64,000 nt of DNA, taken from an uncultured Eubacteriales bacterium. Lineage in GTDB: Bacteria > Bacillota > Clostridia > Oscillospirales > Acutalibacteraceae. Positions 24,745 through 33,629 of this stretch are shown piece after piece. The number at the start of each line of letters is the position of its first letter. Position 1 is the stretch's first letter. Both the position numbers and the translations under genes were made by a program. The notes under the pieces are model-generated. The model made no database searches, was not told the origin of the DNA, and worked only from the letters and a program-made list of their open reading frames with translations. Where the stretch lies: NCBI GenBank assembly GCA_949292775.1, contig CASFBL010000013.1, positions 42,873-106,872 on the forward strand. The letters run 5' to 3'.

Positions 24745-26388
24745 ATGAAAAAGACAATAAAATGGTTTTCTTTTGTTTTGGCGCTTCTGTTTACAGCACT
24801 TTGCTTTACAAGCTGCGGCGCAGGCAGCACAGAAGCAATTATGATGCCGCTTGCAGGCGACGCTTTGCAGTTTGACGACAGCCGCGGTGTTTCGGTGCAT
24901 GACCCGTCGATTTACAAGGCGAAAGACGGGACTTATTACATAACCGGCTCCCACATTGCCAGTGCCGAAAGCACTGATTTAATCCACTGGCAGACAATAA
25001 GCGCCGGTGTATTTGACAGCAACCGTACACTGGTTGCAGAGGGCTCGACACTTCGCGAAAGCTTTCAAAAAGCATTTGCCTGGTGCGACGGTGCGCAAAG
25101 ACTTTGGGAATACACAGACGACAAGTGGGAGACCAATGTTTGGGCGTCGGATGTTGTTTACAATGAAGCTATGGGCAAATACTGCTATTACGCCTGTTCG
25201 TCTGTTTTCGGAACGACCGGTTCGGTCATTTGGCTTGCCGTGTCAGACAGCCCGACAGGCACTTTCCAATTTGTAGACACCATGGTTTACAGCGGGTTCA
25301 GCAATCGCACGACACTCTTTGGCAACCCGAAAAACCAACTGCACTATTCTTTTACCAACATCGGCGATTTGGTTGAAGCCGGTGTATTTACCAAAGAAGA
25401 GGTCGAGGCGAAAGACTGGTTTGATAAGGACGGAAACTACGACTGCTCCTATGGAAAATACCCGAACGCCATAGACCCCGCGGTGTTTTACGACAAAGGC
25501 GGCAATTTGTGGATGGCTTATGGCTCTTACAGCGGCGGGATTTATATTATGCCGCTAATAGAAGAGACCGGCATGCCGGACTACCAAGCCATGCGGCAGA
25601 CGGAGGGCTATGACATTTACTTCGGCAAACAGATTTCCTGCACCAACGAAGCAACACGCGGCACAGGCGAGGGTCCGTTTATCGTTTACGACAAGCAAAG
25701 TGGCTACTATTATATGTTCCTTTCCTACGGCGGACTCGGCGCGCTGGATGGCTACAACATTCGTGAATATCGCAGTGAAAATCCCGACGGCCCTTATTTG
25801 GACCTTGCGGGCAATGACGCAAAAGACATGATAAACACGGGCACAAAGCTCATCGGCAACTATCAGTTTTCCTTTAACGAACAGGCCGTGCTTTCCCCCG
25901 GGCACTCCTCCTGTCTTGCCGATGACGACGGCAAAATTTATCAGGTTTATCACCAGCGCTACAACGACGGCGAGGGCGCTTTTCACAATGTGCAGGTGCA
26001 CCAGATGCTGCGCACCGAAAACGAGTGGCTGACGATGCTCCCGCTCCCCTATAACGGTGAGACGGCTTCCGCCGTGACAACTACAGACTTAAACGGCGAA
26101 TATGAGTTTGTGCTATTCTCTGCCGAAACAAAAACCACTGACGACTGGGCTAAAATCGGCGACACGATTGAAAAAACCTTGACAGCGGAGATACAAGACG
26201 GCAAGCTGACGGTAAACGGCAAAGCCTATCCCCTTTCGCTTACAAACGGTGCTTACACATTTACGCTGGTTCTTGACGGCGAGACCTTTTACGGTGCGTG
26301 CTGTAAGGGCACAAAGGACGGCAAAACCGTGATGACCCTTTCGGCGGTATCCAACCAAAATCGGACGCTTTGGGCAGTTGAGAAATAG
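24745..26388 (+). CDS. GH43 family glycosidase lipoprotein (arabinan endo-1,5-alpha-arabinosidase-like)
   Basis: Secreted, lipid-anchored plant-polysaccharide hydrolase of 547 residues. The lipobox FTSC places the lipidated Cys at residue 24. The five-bladed propeller shows the GH43 catalytic triad: Asp in SVHDPSIYKAKDGTYY, Asp in AIDPAVFYDKGGNLW, and Glu in GTGEGPFIVYD. The last 100 residues form a beta-rich C-terminal domain as in arabinan hydrolases. It is monocistronic, with its own promoter and a downstream terminator. Arabinan specificity is a family-level inference. Confidence 0.88.
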   Translation: MKKTIKWFSFVLALLFTALCFTSCGAGSTEAIMMPLAGDALQFDDSRGVSVHDPSIYKAKDGTYYITGSHIASAESTDLIHWQTISAGVFDSNRTLVAEGSTLRESFQKAFAWCDGAQRLWEYTDDKWETNVWASDVVYNEAMGKYCYYACSSVFGTTGSVIWLAVSDSPTGTFQFVDTMVYSGFSNRTTLFGNPKNQLHYSFTNIGDLVEAGVFTKEEVEAKDWFDKDGNYDCSYGKYPNAIDPAVFYDKGGNLWMAYGSYSGGIYIMPLIEETGMPDYQAMRQTEGYDIYFGKQISCTNEATRGTGEGPFIVYDKQSGYYYMFLSYGGLGALDGYNIREYRSENPDGPYLDLAGNDAKDMINTGTKLIGNYQFSFNEQAVLSPGHSSCLADDDGKIYQVYHQRYNDGEGAFHNVQVHQMLRTENEWLTMLPLPYNGETASAVTTTDLNGEYEFVLFSAETKTTDDWAKIGDTIEKTLTAEIQDGKLTVNGKAYPLSLTNGAYTFTLVLDGETFYGACCKGTKDGKTVMTLSAVSNQNRTLWAVEK

Positions 26389-26449
26389 ACAGCTCTGTAA
26401 AAACACAACTGCGATTTTTCAGAAAACCCGGCAATATGAAAAACAGGTA

Positions 26450-26484
26450 AAATAAACAGCCCTTTTCGGGGCTGTTTATTTTGT
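26450..26484 (+). terminator. Terminator after the GH43 gene
   Basis: Stem AATAAACAGCCCC / GGGGCTGTTTATT with a TTTTC loop region, followed by TTGTTTT. Confidence 0.88.
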
Positions 26485-26567
26485 TTTGCGCCAATACATC
26501 TTTATTGACTTTTCGAGCATTTAAGGGTAGACTTGTATTGAATTATTTTGCAAAAGGAGGACCACCC

Positions 26568-27302
26568 GTGGATGCCTTTTTAACACAATTTGAATATCTT
26601 TCGCGTTATCTTCTGGCCGCTATCGCGGTCTGTTTCATTCTGCGGTGTGTCATTTCCCTTTTCCGCCTGCGCCCGCGCAAGGAGGTCATGGCGACGCTCA
26701 CAAATCTCGCCGATGACAGCGAAATCGAAATTGAAAACTGGGAAACTTCTATTGGCCGCAGCCGGTCGTGTGATATTTCCTTAAAAAAATACGGCACAGT
26801 TTCGCGCTTTCATGCGGTTTTGGCGCTGCGCAAAGACGGCTGGTTCATATTTGACACAGATTCCAAAACCGGCGTTTATGTCAATGGCAAACAGATTCGC
26901 CGCGCCGCCCAAATCGAGGACGGCGACACCATTTCTTTCGGCAACGCGGTCATGAAGTTCTCCTCTAACGGCTATGGTGTGGACACGGCCGAAGAAGCGG
27001 GCGGCGAAGTCGCAGACTTCACTACTGCCACACGACTGGTCAACCTTGCCGACAACAGTGCATTTTACCTGCGCGGCAGCTGCCTTTTGGGGCGTGACCG
27101 CCACTGCAACATCTGCCTGCCGATGCGGGATATTTCTCCGGAACACGCCGAAATCTATCTCAGCCGCGACGGCTGGATGGTTGCGGACTTAAACTCCGAA
27201 AACGGAACTTTCTTAAACGGAGAAATGGTATTTGGTGCATATCCGCTGTATGACGGCGACATTGTTTCGCTCGGGGCATACAGCTTCCTGTTCAGAGAAT
27301 AA
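26568..27302 (+). CDS. Membrane-anchored protein with two FHA domains
   Basis: A 244-residue protein starting at GTG 26568, which has AAAGGAGG upstream; an upstream ATG at 26481 lies inside the preceding terminator. It has one N-terminal membrane helix (YLLAAIAVCFILRCVISLF), then two forkhead-associated phosphothreonine-binding domains. The first holds IGRSRSCDISLKK and SRFHAVL, then TGVYVNGKQI; the second holds LGRDRHCNICL, SPEHAEIYL and NGTFLNGEMV. It is 13 bases from a SEDS gene and in an operon with a class B PBP. By analogy with actinobacterial FhaA/FhaB clusters it may link Ser/Thr phosphorylation to wall synthesis; no kinase gene lies in this window. Confidence 0.88.
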   Translation: MDAFLTQFEYLSRYLLAAIAVCFILRCVISLFRLRPRKEVMATLTNLADDSEIEIENWETSIGRSRSCDISLKKYGTVSRFHAVLALRKDGWFIFDTDSKTGVYVNGKQIRRAAQIEDGDTISFGNAVMKFSSNGYGVDTAEEAGGEVADFTTATRLVNLADNSAFYLRGSCLLGRDRHCNICLPMRDISPEHAEIYLSRDGWMVADLNSENGTFLNGEMVFGAYPLYDGDIVSLGAYSFLFRE

Positions 27303-27315
27303 GAGGTAGGCTGCT

Positions 27316-28590
27316 ATGGGAAAGAATAAGACAAGCAAAAAAAGAAAACCTTTGAGAAAGCCTGTAAAATGGCCTTTTTGGCTGTTTTTGATGACGATTT
27401 TCCAGCTTGTGTGCATGCTGCAAATCTATATCAACGGCACGCAGGAAAGCAACACCACGCTGTTTACCGTCTATGGCGTTTACATCGCGGCGGAGTGGAT
27501 TTATTTTGCCGTGTTCGGCGGCTTTTTACGGCGTAAAAGCTTTGAAGTGGAGCTGATTGCCTTTTTCTTAACCGGCATCGGCTTAACGCTCACCACCAGC
27601 GTCTACCCGGACAAAACATACACACAGCTGATTGCGGTGCTGATGGGTATTGGCGTATTCATTGTGATGCTTTGGATTTTAAGCGACACCAAGCGCGTAA
27701 TAAAGCTGCGCATGCCTGTGGCGATTCTTGCGATTGCGGCGCTTGTGTTTACGCTGATTTTCGGTGACGAAATCAACGGTGCGAAAAACTGGATCGTCAT
27801 CGGCGACGGGCTTTTGTCCGTTCAGCCGTCGGAAATTGTAAAAATCGCCTTTGTGTTTGTCGGGGCGGCAACGCTTGAGCATTTGCAGTCCACCAGAAGC
27901 CTGACCAAATACATCTTATTTGCAGTCGGGTGCGTGGGTCTTTTGTTCTTGATGAAAGATTTCGGTACTGCGCTGATTTTCTTCTTTACCTTTATTATTA
28001 TGGCGTTCCTGCGTTCGGGCGACATCAAAACCATTTTCCTCGTCTGCGCGGGTGCGCTTTTAGGCGGCATCGGCATTCTTACCTTTAAGCCCTATGTCGC
28101 CAAACGCTTTGAGTCTTACCGCCACATTTGGGAATATGCTTCGTCAAGCGGTTACCAGCAGGTGCGGCTGTTGATTTATTCCGTCAGCGGCGGACTGTTT
28201 GGCCTCGGTATCGGCAACGGCAAGCTGCGCTCTGTCTACGCCGCGACTGAAGACTTGGCATTCGGCATGGTGTGTGAAGAATTCGGCATCATCATCGCCT
28301 TTACGGTATTGCTGACCTTCGTGGCACTGGTGGTTTACAGCATTCGCTATGCTTCGGCGGCGCGCTCCACCTTTTACTCAATTGCGGCGCTGGCCGCTTC
28401 GGGTCTTCTGCTGTTCCAGGCGGCGCTGCATGTATTCGGCGTTACTGACCTTTTGCCCTGGACCGGCGTTACCCTGCCGTTCATCAGCCGCGGCGGCAGC
28501 AGTATGATGTGCTGCTGGGGGCTTGTGGCATTCATTAAAGCGATTGATGTAAAAACCTATAAACGCTATGACAAAATTGCAAGAACCTAA
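27316..28590 (+). CDS. SEDS-family peptidoglycan glycosyltransferase (FtsW/RodA type)
   Basis: Polytopic lipid II polymerase of 424 residues. SEDS motifs are present: GAKNWIVIGDGLLSVQPSEIVK split around residue 155, the catalytic-Asp segment MKDFGTALIFF near residue 215, LAFGMVCEEFGI, and LPFISRGGSSM near the C-terminus (a Tyr to Arg change from the usual FISYGGSS). It is flanked by the FHA protein and a class B PBP, the classical SEDS-bPBP pairing. Whether it serves elongation, division or sporulation cannot be told; an FHA-SEDS-PBP order resembles actinobacterial rodA-pbpA. Confidence 0.93.
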   Translation: MGKNKTSKKRKPLRKPVKWPFWLFLMTIFQLVCMLQIYINGTQESNTTLFTVYGVYIAAEWIYFAVFGGFLRRKSFEVELIAFFLTGIGLTLTTSVYPDKTYTQLIAVLMGIGVFIVMLWILSDTKRVIKLRMPVAILAIAALVFTLIFGDEINGAKNWIVIGDGLLSVQPSEIVKIAFVFVGAATLEHLQSTRSLTKYILFAVGCVGLLFLMKDFGTALIFFFTFIIMAFLRSGDIKTIFLVCAGALLGGIGILTFKPYVAKRFESYRHIWEYASSSGYQQVRLLIYSVSGGLFGLGIGNGKLRSVYAATEDLAFGMVCEEFGIIIAFTVLLTFVALVVYSIRYASAARSTFYSIAALAASGLLLFQAALHVFGVTDLLPWTGVTLPFISRGGSSMMCCWGLVAFIKAIDVKTYKRYDKIART

Positions 28591-28620
28591 GCCTCAGCGG
28601 CTGGAAAGGAGCGTCCCTGT

Positions 28621-30024
28621 ATGAAAACGATGTCACGCAGAGCCTGGGTGCTTTATGCCCTTGTTTTGGCATTCCTCGGCGGACTTTGCTTTCTGTTTTA
28701 TACCTTTTATACCAATGCTGACGACTGGGCAATGAAAAAAGCAAACCGTCACCTTTACACCTCCGGCACGTTGACCACCGCCGGCACCATTACCGACGAG
28801 ACCGGCGCAATCCTCGCCCAGACCGTTGACGGCAAGCGAACCTACAACGAAGACAAAACCGTGCGCACCGCAACCCTGCATGTGGTCGGCGATTCTGAGG
28901 GCTATATTGCTACCGGTGTACAGACCTCTTACAAAGATGAAATTACCGGCTACAATTTTGTGGACGGCATTTATGACATTAAAAAATACGGCAAAGGCAA
29001 TGATTTGCAGCTGACAATCAATGCCGAGCTGTGCGCAACAGCCTATAACGCGCTCGGCAAAAACAAAGGCACTGTCGGCGTATATAATTACAAAACCGGC
29101 GAGCTTGTGTGTGTAGTGTCCAAGCCTTCATATGACATTCAAAACAAACCGACGGAAAACATCAACAACGATAAAACCGGCGCGTATGAGGGTGTTTACT
29201 TAAACCGCTTTTTCTCAGGCGTATACACCCCCGGTTCAACTTTTAAGATTATTACTGCCGCGGCAGCGATTGACAACATTCCCGACATTTCCGAAAAAAC
29301 CTATAAATGCACCGGCGAATACAAGGTAGACGGCAGTTCCGTAAAGTGCATGGGCAAACACGGCACTGTAAGTTTTGAACGGGCGCTGAATGTCTCATGC
29401 AACAGCGCTTTTGCACAAATCGCTTTGGATGTCGGCGCGGAAAACATGACAAAAGAAACGACCGCACTCGGCTTTAATCAGAGCTTTTCCATCGGCAAAA
29501 TCAAGCTTGCGAAAAGCAAATATGACGTTACGAACGCCTCGAAATTAGACCTCGCGTGGTCCGGTGTAGGCCAGTATACAAATCTTGTAAACCCCTGCCA
29601 CATGCTGATGATTATCGGCGCGATTGCAAACGGCGGCACAGCGGTACAGCCGTATCTTGTCGAAAAGATTACCACGCAAACCGGGCGTGTTTCTTACGCC
29701 GCCGAAACCACCTTGATGCCGCAGGCAATGTTCTCCGCCACAACTGCCAAGGAACTGCAGGAACTGCTGCGCTCCAATGTAAAGAACTATTACGGTGATT
29801 CTAAATTCCGGGGCCTTGAAATGTGCGGCAAAACCGGTACAGCGGAAGTCAGCTCTGAAGAGGGCGGCGACGACCCGCACGCATGGTTCGTCGGCTACTC
29901 GCAGCGCGAGGATTTCCCCTACGCCATTGTCGTGGTCGTAGAAAACGGCGGCGGCGGCAGCTCGGTCGCCATTCCCGTAGCAAACAAAACCATGCAGAAA
30001 GCGGCAGAGCTTTACGCAGATTAA
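28621..30024 (+). CDS. Class B penicillin-binding protein (PbpA-like transpeptidase)
   Basis: Peptidoglycan transpeptidase of 467 residues with one N-terminal membrane anchor, a short dimerisation-type domain, and a transpeptidase domain. Active-site motifs are SxxK in PGSTFKIITAAA, SxN in VSCNSAFAQIA and KTG in CGKTGTAEVS. It is shorter than PBP2/SpoVD-type enzymes and lacks PASTA domains, so it resembles mycobacterial PbpA. It follows the SEDS gene by 30 bases and would form a complex with its product. Confidence 0.93.
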   Translation: MKTMSRRAWVLYALVLAFLGGLCFLFYTFYTNADDWAMKKANRHLYTSGTLTTAGTITDETGAILAQTVDGKRTYNEDKTVRTATLHVVGDSEGYIATGVQTSYKDEITGYNFVDGIYDIKKYGKGNDLQLTINAELCATAYNALGKNKGTVGVYNYKTGELVCVVSKPSYDIQNKPTENINNDKTGAYEGVYLNRFFSGVYTPGSTFKIITAAAAIDNIPDISEKTYKCTGEYKVDGSSVKCMGKHGTVSFERALNVSCNSAFAQIALDVGAENMTKETTALGFNQSFSIGKIKLAKSKYDVTNASKLDLAWSGVGQYTNLVNPCHMLMIIGAIANGGTAVQPYLVEKITTQTGRVSYAAETTLMPQAMFSATTAKELQELLRSNVKNYYGDSKFRGLEMCGKTGTAEVSSEEGGDDPHAWFVGYSQREDFPYAIVVVVENGGGGSSVAIPVANKTMQKAAELYAD

Positions 30025-30048
30025 TTCAATATACAGGCAGGCAAGAAT

Positions 30049-31413
30049 ATGACAAATCAGCTTTTTTACCCCGAAACCTATGGTGCGGCCGGCGATGGCA
30101 AAACCAACGACTGCGCGGCAATTCAAAAGGCTTTAGACGCCGCTTTTGAAAACGGCGGCGGCACGGTCGTGCTGACAAGCGGCAAAACCTATTACAGCGA
30201 CTCTTTGCAGCTTCGCAAAAATGTGGAACTGCATTTGATGAAAGGCGCGCGCTTAAAAGCTACCGCGGACATAGGCGGTTACATTCGCCCGTGTGAGCAA
30301 ATCAATGACCCGAAAACAGCAAAAATCGGCAACCCCGTAACCGGCAAGCCCTCGTTTGTATTCCTTTACGGCTATGAAGCGGACGGCTGCTCGGTGACCG
30401 GCGAAGGAATTATCGACGCAAACGGGCACAGCTTTGTGAAACGCAAGGACCAATATTATGTGACCGGCGATTTTTATCCGCGCCCGACTGTCATTTATGT
30501 GGAAAAAAGCAACCACATCTCTTTTCGGGACATCACCATTACAGACGCGCCGTTTTGGACGCTTCACCCGGCGGGCTGTGACGATGTGCTGATTTCCAAA
30601 ATCCGCATTCTGAACGATTTAGATGTTGCGAATTCGGACGGCATTGACCCCGACCACTGTTCAAATGTCCGCATCCTCGGCTGTCACATTGAGTGCGCCG
30701 ACGACTGCATCTGCTTAAAAACCTCGCGCGGGAACGCCGAATACGGCCCGTGTGAAAACATTATTATTGCAGACTGCACGCTGATTTCCACCTCTGCTGC
30801 AATTAAAATTGGCACAGAAGGCGTCGGCGATTTCCGCAATGTTTTGGTGCACCACTGCATTATCTCCCGCAGCAACCGCGGGCTGTCCATTCAAATCCGT
30901 GACGGCGGCAATGTGAAAAATGTGCACTACTCCGACATTATTATCGAGACGCGCCGCTTCTGCCCGGACTGGTGGGGCACGGCGGAGCCTATTGTGCTGA
31001 CGACTTTTGACCGCGATGCAGAAACCAAATCCGGCTCGATTCGCAATGTATCTTTCCGAAACATTACCTGCAAAGGCGAAAACGGCGTTCTCATTCACGG
31101 CAATGAAAAGAACCGCATTTCGGACATTTCCTTTGAAAATGTGCAGGTAGAGCTTACAAAGACCTCCAAGTGGGACTGCGGGCTTTATGATTTGCGCCCG
31201 TGCTTGGAACACGGCGTGGAAAGCTATAAAAACGCCGGATTTTTCCTGCGGTATGCGGACAACATCACCATTGAAAAGACTCGTGTACGCTTCGGCACGG
31301 TGTGTGAGGACTATGCCCACGCGCTTGATGCGGAAAACTGTGAAAACATTGAGCTTATCCGCTTCGACGGCGAAGCGGCGAAAGAGGATTGTGAAGCGGT
31401 CAGCATTCGCTGA
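30049..31413 (+). CDS. GH28 family glycoside hydrolase (polygalacturonase/rhamnogalacturonase-like)
   Basis: A 454-residue right-handed parallel beta-helix enzyme acting on pectin. It starts with the pectate-lyase-like GAAGDGKTNDCAAIQKALD and carries the GH28 acid pairs NSDGIDPDHCSNV and ADDCICLKT, then IKIGTEGVGDF and RGLSIQIRDGG. No signal peptide is visible, so it probably acts on oligosaccharides in the cytoplasm. It begins 24 bases after the PBP gene, so read-through from the wall cluster is possible although the functions differ. Confidence 0.9.
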   Translation: MTNQLFYPETYGAAGDGKTNDCAAIQKALDAAFENGGGTVVLTSGKTYYSDSLQLRKNVELHLMKGARLKATADIGGYIRPCEQINDPKTAKIGNPVTGKPSFVFLYGYEADGCSVTGEGIIDANGHSFVKRKDQYYVTGDFYPRPTVIYVEKSNHISFRDITITDAPFWTLHPAGCDDVLISKIRILNDLDVANSDGIDPDHCSNVRILGCHIECADDCICLKTSRGNAEYGPCENIIIADCTLISTSAAIKIGTEGVGDFRNVLVHHCIISRSNRGLSIQIRDGGNVKNVHYSDIIIETRRFCPDWWGTAEPIVLTTFDRDAETKSGSIRNVSFRNITCKGENGVLIHGNEKNRISDISFENVQVELTKTSKWDCGLYDLRPCLEHGVESYKNAGFFLRYADNITIEKTRVRFGTVCEDYAHALDAENCENIELIRFDGEAAKEDCEAVSIR

Positions 31414-31462
31414 GCTTCCTATAACTTTCCACAGTATCCAACAGAAAGGTTTTTATTAAATT

Positions 31463-32848
31463 ATGCAGCGTGAAAAATTTTCGTCCCGCTTGGGGTTTCT
31501 TCTGATTTCTGCCGGCTGTGCCATTGGCCTTGGCAATGTGTGGCGGTTCCCGTTCATCACCGGGAAATACGGCGGGGCAGCGTTCGTTCTTCTGTATCTT
31601 GTATTTTTAGCGATTTTAGGGCTGCCCATCATGGTTATGGAGTTTGCCGTTGGGCGCGCCAGTCAAAAAAGCTCGGCGCTTTCGTTTGACACACTGGAGC
31701 CTAAAGGCTCAAAGTGGCATTTCCACAAATACACTTCGCTTGCCGGCAACTATCTTTTAATGATGTTCTATGCCCCCATAGCCGGGTGGATGCTTATTTA
31801 TTGCTGGAAAATGATGTCCGGTGCATTTACGGGCCTTAACGCTGCCGGTGTGCAGGGCGTTTATTCCGATATGCTCGCTGATCCGGTTTCCATGACAATC
31901 GCCATGGCGGTGGTTGTTGTCGGCTGCTTTATAATTTGCTCATTCGGGCTTCAAAAAGGCGTTGAAAAAATCACAAAGGTCATGATGATTTGCCTGCTCG
32001 CGATTATGGCGGTGCTGGCAATCCATTCGCTGACGCTTTCCGGCGCGAAAGAGGGGCTGCGTTTTTATTTGTTCCCCGACTTTTCAAAGCTTACCGGCAG
32101 CGGATTTATGGACGCTGTATTTGACGCGATGGGACAAGCCTTTTTCACCTTAAGCATCGGCATGGGCTCTATTGCGATTTTCGGCAGCTATATTGACAAA
32201 AAGCGCTCACTTCCCGGTGAGGCACTTCGGATTACACTTTTAGACACAGGTGTAGCACTGATTGCAGGGCTTATCATCTTCCCCGCCTGCTTTACTTTCG
32301 GCGTCAACCCCGACAGCGGTCCGAACTTGATTTTTGTAACGCTGCCGAATGTATTTATCTCGATTCCCGGCGGCAGAATCTGGGGCACGCTGTTTTTTGT
32401 TTTCCTGCTGTTTGCTGCGCTTTCCACGGTTATTGCCGTATTTGAAAACATTCTCGCATGGTGGATGGATTTAAAAGGCTGGAGCCGCAAAAAAGCGGTT
32501 GCCGTTAACTGCGTTCTGCTGTTAGTTTTGGCCATGCCTTGTGTGTTGGGCTACAATGTATTAAGCGGTGTGCAGCCGCTCGGCGAAAACAGCACGATTA
32601 TGGATTTAGAAGACTTCATCGTCAGCAACAACATTTTGCCGCTCGGCTCGCTTGTGTACCTGTTGTTCTGCACCTCGCGTTACGGCTGGGGCTGGAAGAA
32701 TTTCCGCAAAGAGGCCAACACCGGCGATGGGCTGAAATTCCCGAACTGGGCGCGCATTTATGTGTCTTACATTTTGCCGATTATTGTTCTGGCCATATTC
32801 ATTCAAGGGTATATTGCAAAGTTTTTCCCGCAGCTTGTCGGCGGCTGA
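31463..32848 (+). CDS. Neurotransmitter:sodium symporter family transporter (SNF)
   Basis: Sodium-coupled amino-acid transporter of 461 residues with about 11 membrane segments, typical of bacterial members. The first helix has the unwound sodium/substrate-site signature SAGCAIGLGNVWRFPF. FFTLSIGMGSIAIFGSY and SGPNLIFVTLPNVF match later conserved regions. The substrate (tryptophan, tyrosine, leucine, alanine or others) cannot be read from sequence. It ends at a strong terminator. Confidence 0.95.
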   Translation: MQREKFSSRLGFLLISAGCAIGLGNVWRFPFITGKYGGAAFVLLYLVFLAILGLPIMVMEFAVGRASQKSSALSFDTLEPKGSKWHFHKYTSLAGNYLLMMFYAPIAGWMLIYCWKMMSGAFTGLNAAGVQGVYSDMLADPVSMTIAMAVVVVGCFIICSFGLQKGVEKITKVMMICLLAIMAVLAIHSLTLSGAKEGLRFYLFPDFSKLTGSGFMDAVFDAMGQAFFTLSIGMGSIAIFGSYIDKKRSLPGEALRITLLDTGVALIAGLIIFPACFTFGVNPDSGPNLIFVTLPNVFISIPGGRIWGTLFFVFLLFAALSTVIAVFENILAWWMDLKGWSRKKAVAVNCVLLLVLAMPCVLGYNVLSGVQPLGENSTIMDLEDFIVSNNILPLGSLVYLLFCTSRYGWGWKNFRKEANTGDGLKFPNWARIYVSYILPIIVLAIFIQGYIAKFFPQLVGG

Positions 32849-32862
32849 TTTCAAGAAATTTC

Positions 32863-32896
32863 ATGCAGGGTACGCACTGTACCCTGCATTATTTTT
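32863..32896 (+). terminator. Terminator after the SNF transporter
   Basis: Perfect 11-base stem ATGCAGGGTAC / GTACCCTGCAT around GCACT, followed by TATTTTTG. Confidence 0.92.
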
Positions 32897-32963
32897 GAGA
32901 AAATCTGTTTTTACACTTGACAAAAGCCCTTTGGACATATATAATAATCAAGCATTTGAATTT

Positions 32964-33040
32964 GCGCTGATAGCTCAGCTGGATAGAGCATCTGCCTTCT
33001 AAGCAGAGGGTCGGGGGTTCGAGTCCCTCTCAGCGCGCCA
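32964..33040 (+). tRNA. tRNA-Arg(TCT)
   Basis: Complete cloverleaf of 77 bases: acceptor GCGCTGA / TCAGCGC, D-loop AGCTCAGCTGGATAGAGC, anticodon stem-loop CTGCCTTCTAAGCAG with anticodon TCT, T-arm GGTTCGAGTCC, encoded CCA. Its 3' end and trailer are repeated at 33216-33260. Confidence 0.97.
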
Positions 33041-33067
33041 CTTTTTGCGCTGATTGTGAGCTTTTTT
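33023..33067 (+). repeat. Direct repeat, copy 1: tRNA-Arg 3' end plus trailer
   Basis: GTCCCTCTCAGCGCGCCA followed by CTTTTT, GCGCTGATTGTGAGC and a T run. It recurs at 33216-33260 with one extra T. Copy 1 is inside and just downstream of the functional tRNA. Confidence 0.9.
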
Positions 33068-33097
33068 ACCGCAGACTTTGTTTTTGCTCCGATTTCA

Positions 33098-33215
33098 GGG
33101 GACTCGAACCCCGAGGGGGGTGAGCACCGTTCAGAAAACAATCCGGTGGATTGTTTTTAGGTGCGAAGTCCGAAGCGCTTTGCGCGAGGATGCCCGGTTT
33201 GCAAAGCGAAACGGT
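33098..33215 (+). repeat. Fold-back element between duplicated tRNA tails
   Basis: The stretch begins with an inverted copy of the tRNA T-arm (GGGACTCGAACCCC at 33099-33112 against 33014-33027). It contains a hairpin AAAACAATCC-GGT-GGATTGTTTT (33135-33157) nested in GCACC/GGTGC, and CACCGTT (33125) pairs with AACGGTG (33209-33215). It encodes nothing credible; apparent frames here are antisense reads of the tRNA. A related arrangement follows tRNA-Arg(ACG) at the right edge. Confidence 0.7.
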
Positions 33216-33260
33216 GTCCCTCTCAGCGCGCCACTTTTTTGCGCTGATTGTGAGCTTTTT
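33216..33260 (+). repeat. Direct repeat, copy 2: tRNA-Arg 3' end plus trailer
   Basis: Near-identical copy of 33023-33067, differing by one added T. It holds only the acceptor 3' strand and part of the T-arm, so it cannot fold as a tRNA. Such duplicated tRNA tails are what integration at a tRNA gene leaves behind. Confidence 0.9.
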
Positions 33261-33298
33261 CAAATGTCTGATTAATGAACAGCGCAAAGGCCTATATG

Positions 33299-33375
33299 GT
33301 GGGTATAGCTTAGTTGGTTAAAGCGCCAGTTTGTGGCACTGGAGACCGTCGGTTCGAATCCGACTATCCACCCCA
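33299..33375 (+). tRNA. tRNA-His(GTG)
   Basis: Cloverleaf with acceptor GTGGGTA / TATCCAC, D-arm AGCTTAGTTGGTTAAAGC, anticodon loop TTTGTGGC giving GTG, T-arm GGTTCGAATCC, and encoded CCA at 33373-33375. Confidence 0.96.
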
Positions 33376-33394
33376 CTTTTTTTACTCCGCCGCG

Positions 33395-33422
33395 CGCCCG
33401 TAAGGCAAAGGGCGGGTTTTTT
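33395..33422 (+). terminator. Terminator after tRNA-His
   Basis: Stem CGCCC / GGGCG around a ten-base loop, followed by a run of T. Moderate strength. Confidence 0.55.
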
Positions 33423-33440
33423 CTTTTCAAAATCGTATAT

Positions 33441-33515
33441 TGGGGTGTCGTCAAGCGGTAAGACACAGCACTTTGACTGCTGCATTCGTAGGTTCAAATC
33501 CTGCCACCCCAGCCA
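33441..33515 (+). tRNA. tRNA-Gln(TTG)
   Basis: Acceptor TGGGGTG / CACCCCA, D-arm CGTCAAGCGGTAAGACA, anticodon loop ACTTTGACT giving TTG, T-arm GGTTCAAATCC, and encoded CCA at 33513-33515. Confidence 0.96.
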
Positions 33516-33517
33516 AA

Positions 33518-33554
33518 AAGGAACAAGTGCCAACAGGTGCTTGTTCCTTTTTTA
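33518..33554 (+). terminator. Terminator after tRNA-Gln
   Basis: Stem GGAACAAG / CTTGTTCC extended by wobble pairs around AACA, followed by six T. Confidence 0.85.
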
Positions 33555-33629
33555 TTGACGGGAAAGACGGGCTATGATAACATAAAGCTAACAAAAATCG
33601 TTTTACACCTTACAGAAAGGGTTTTCCTT

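Noticed and set aside
30049-31413. GH28 as part of the cell-wall cluster
   Set aside because: It is only 24 bases from the PBP gene, but its beta-helix motifs are pectinase-type, with no link to peptidoglycan. Adjacent position is the only evidence.
32911-33287. Several small frames over the tRNA-Arg(TCT) region
   Set aside because: They are antisense translations of the tRNA and its duplicated tail (a well-known false protein pattern), not genes.
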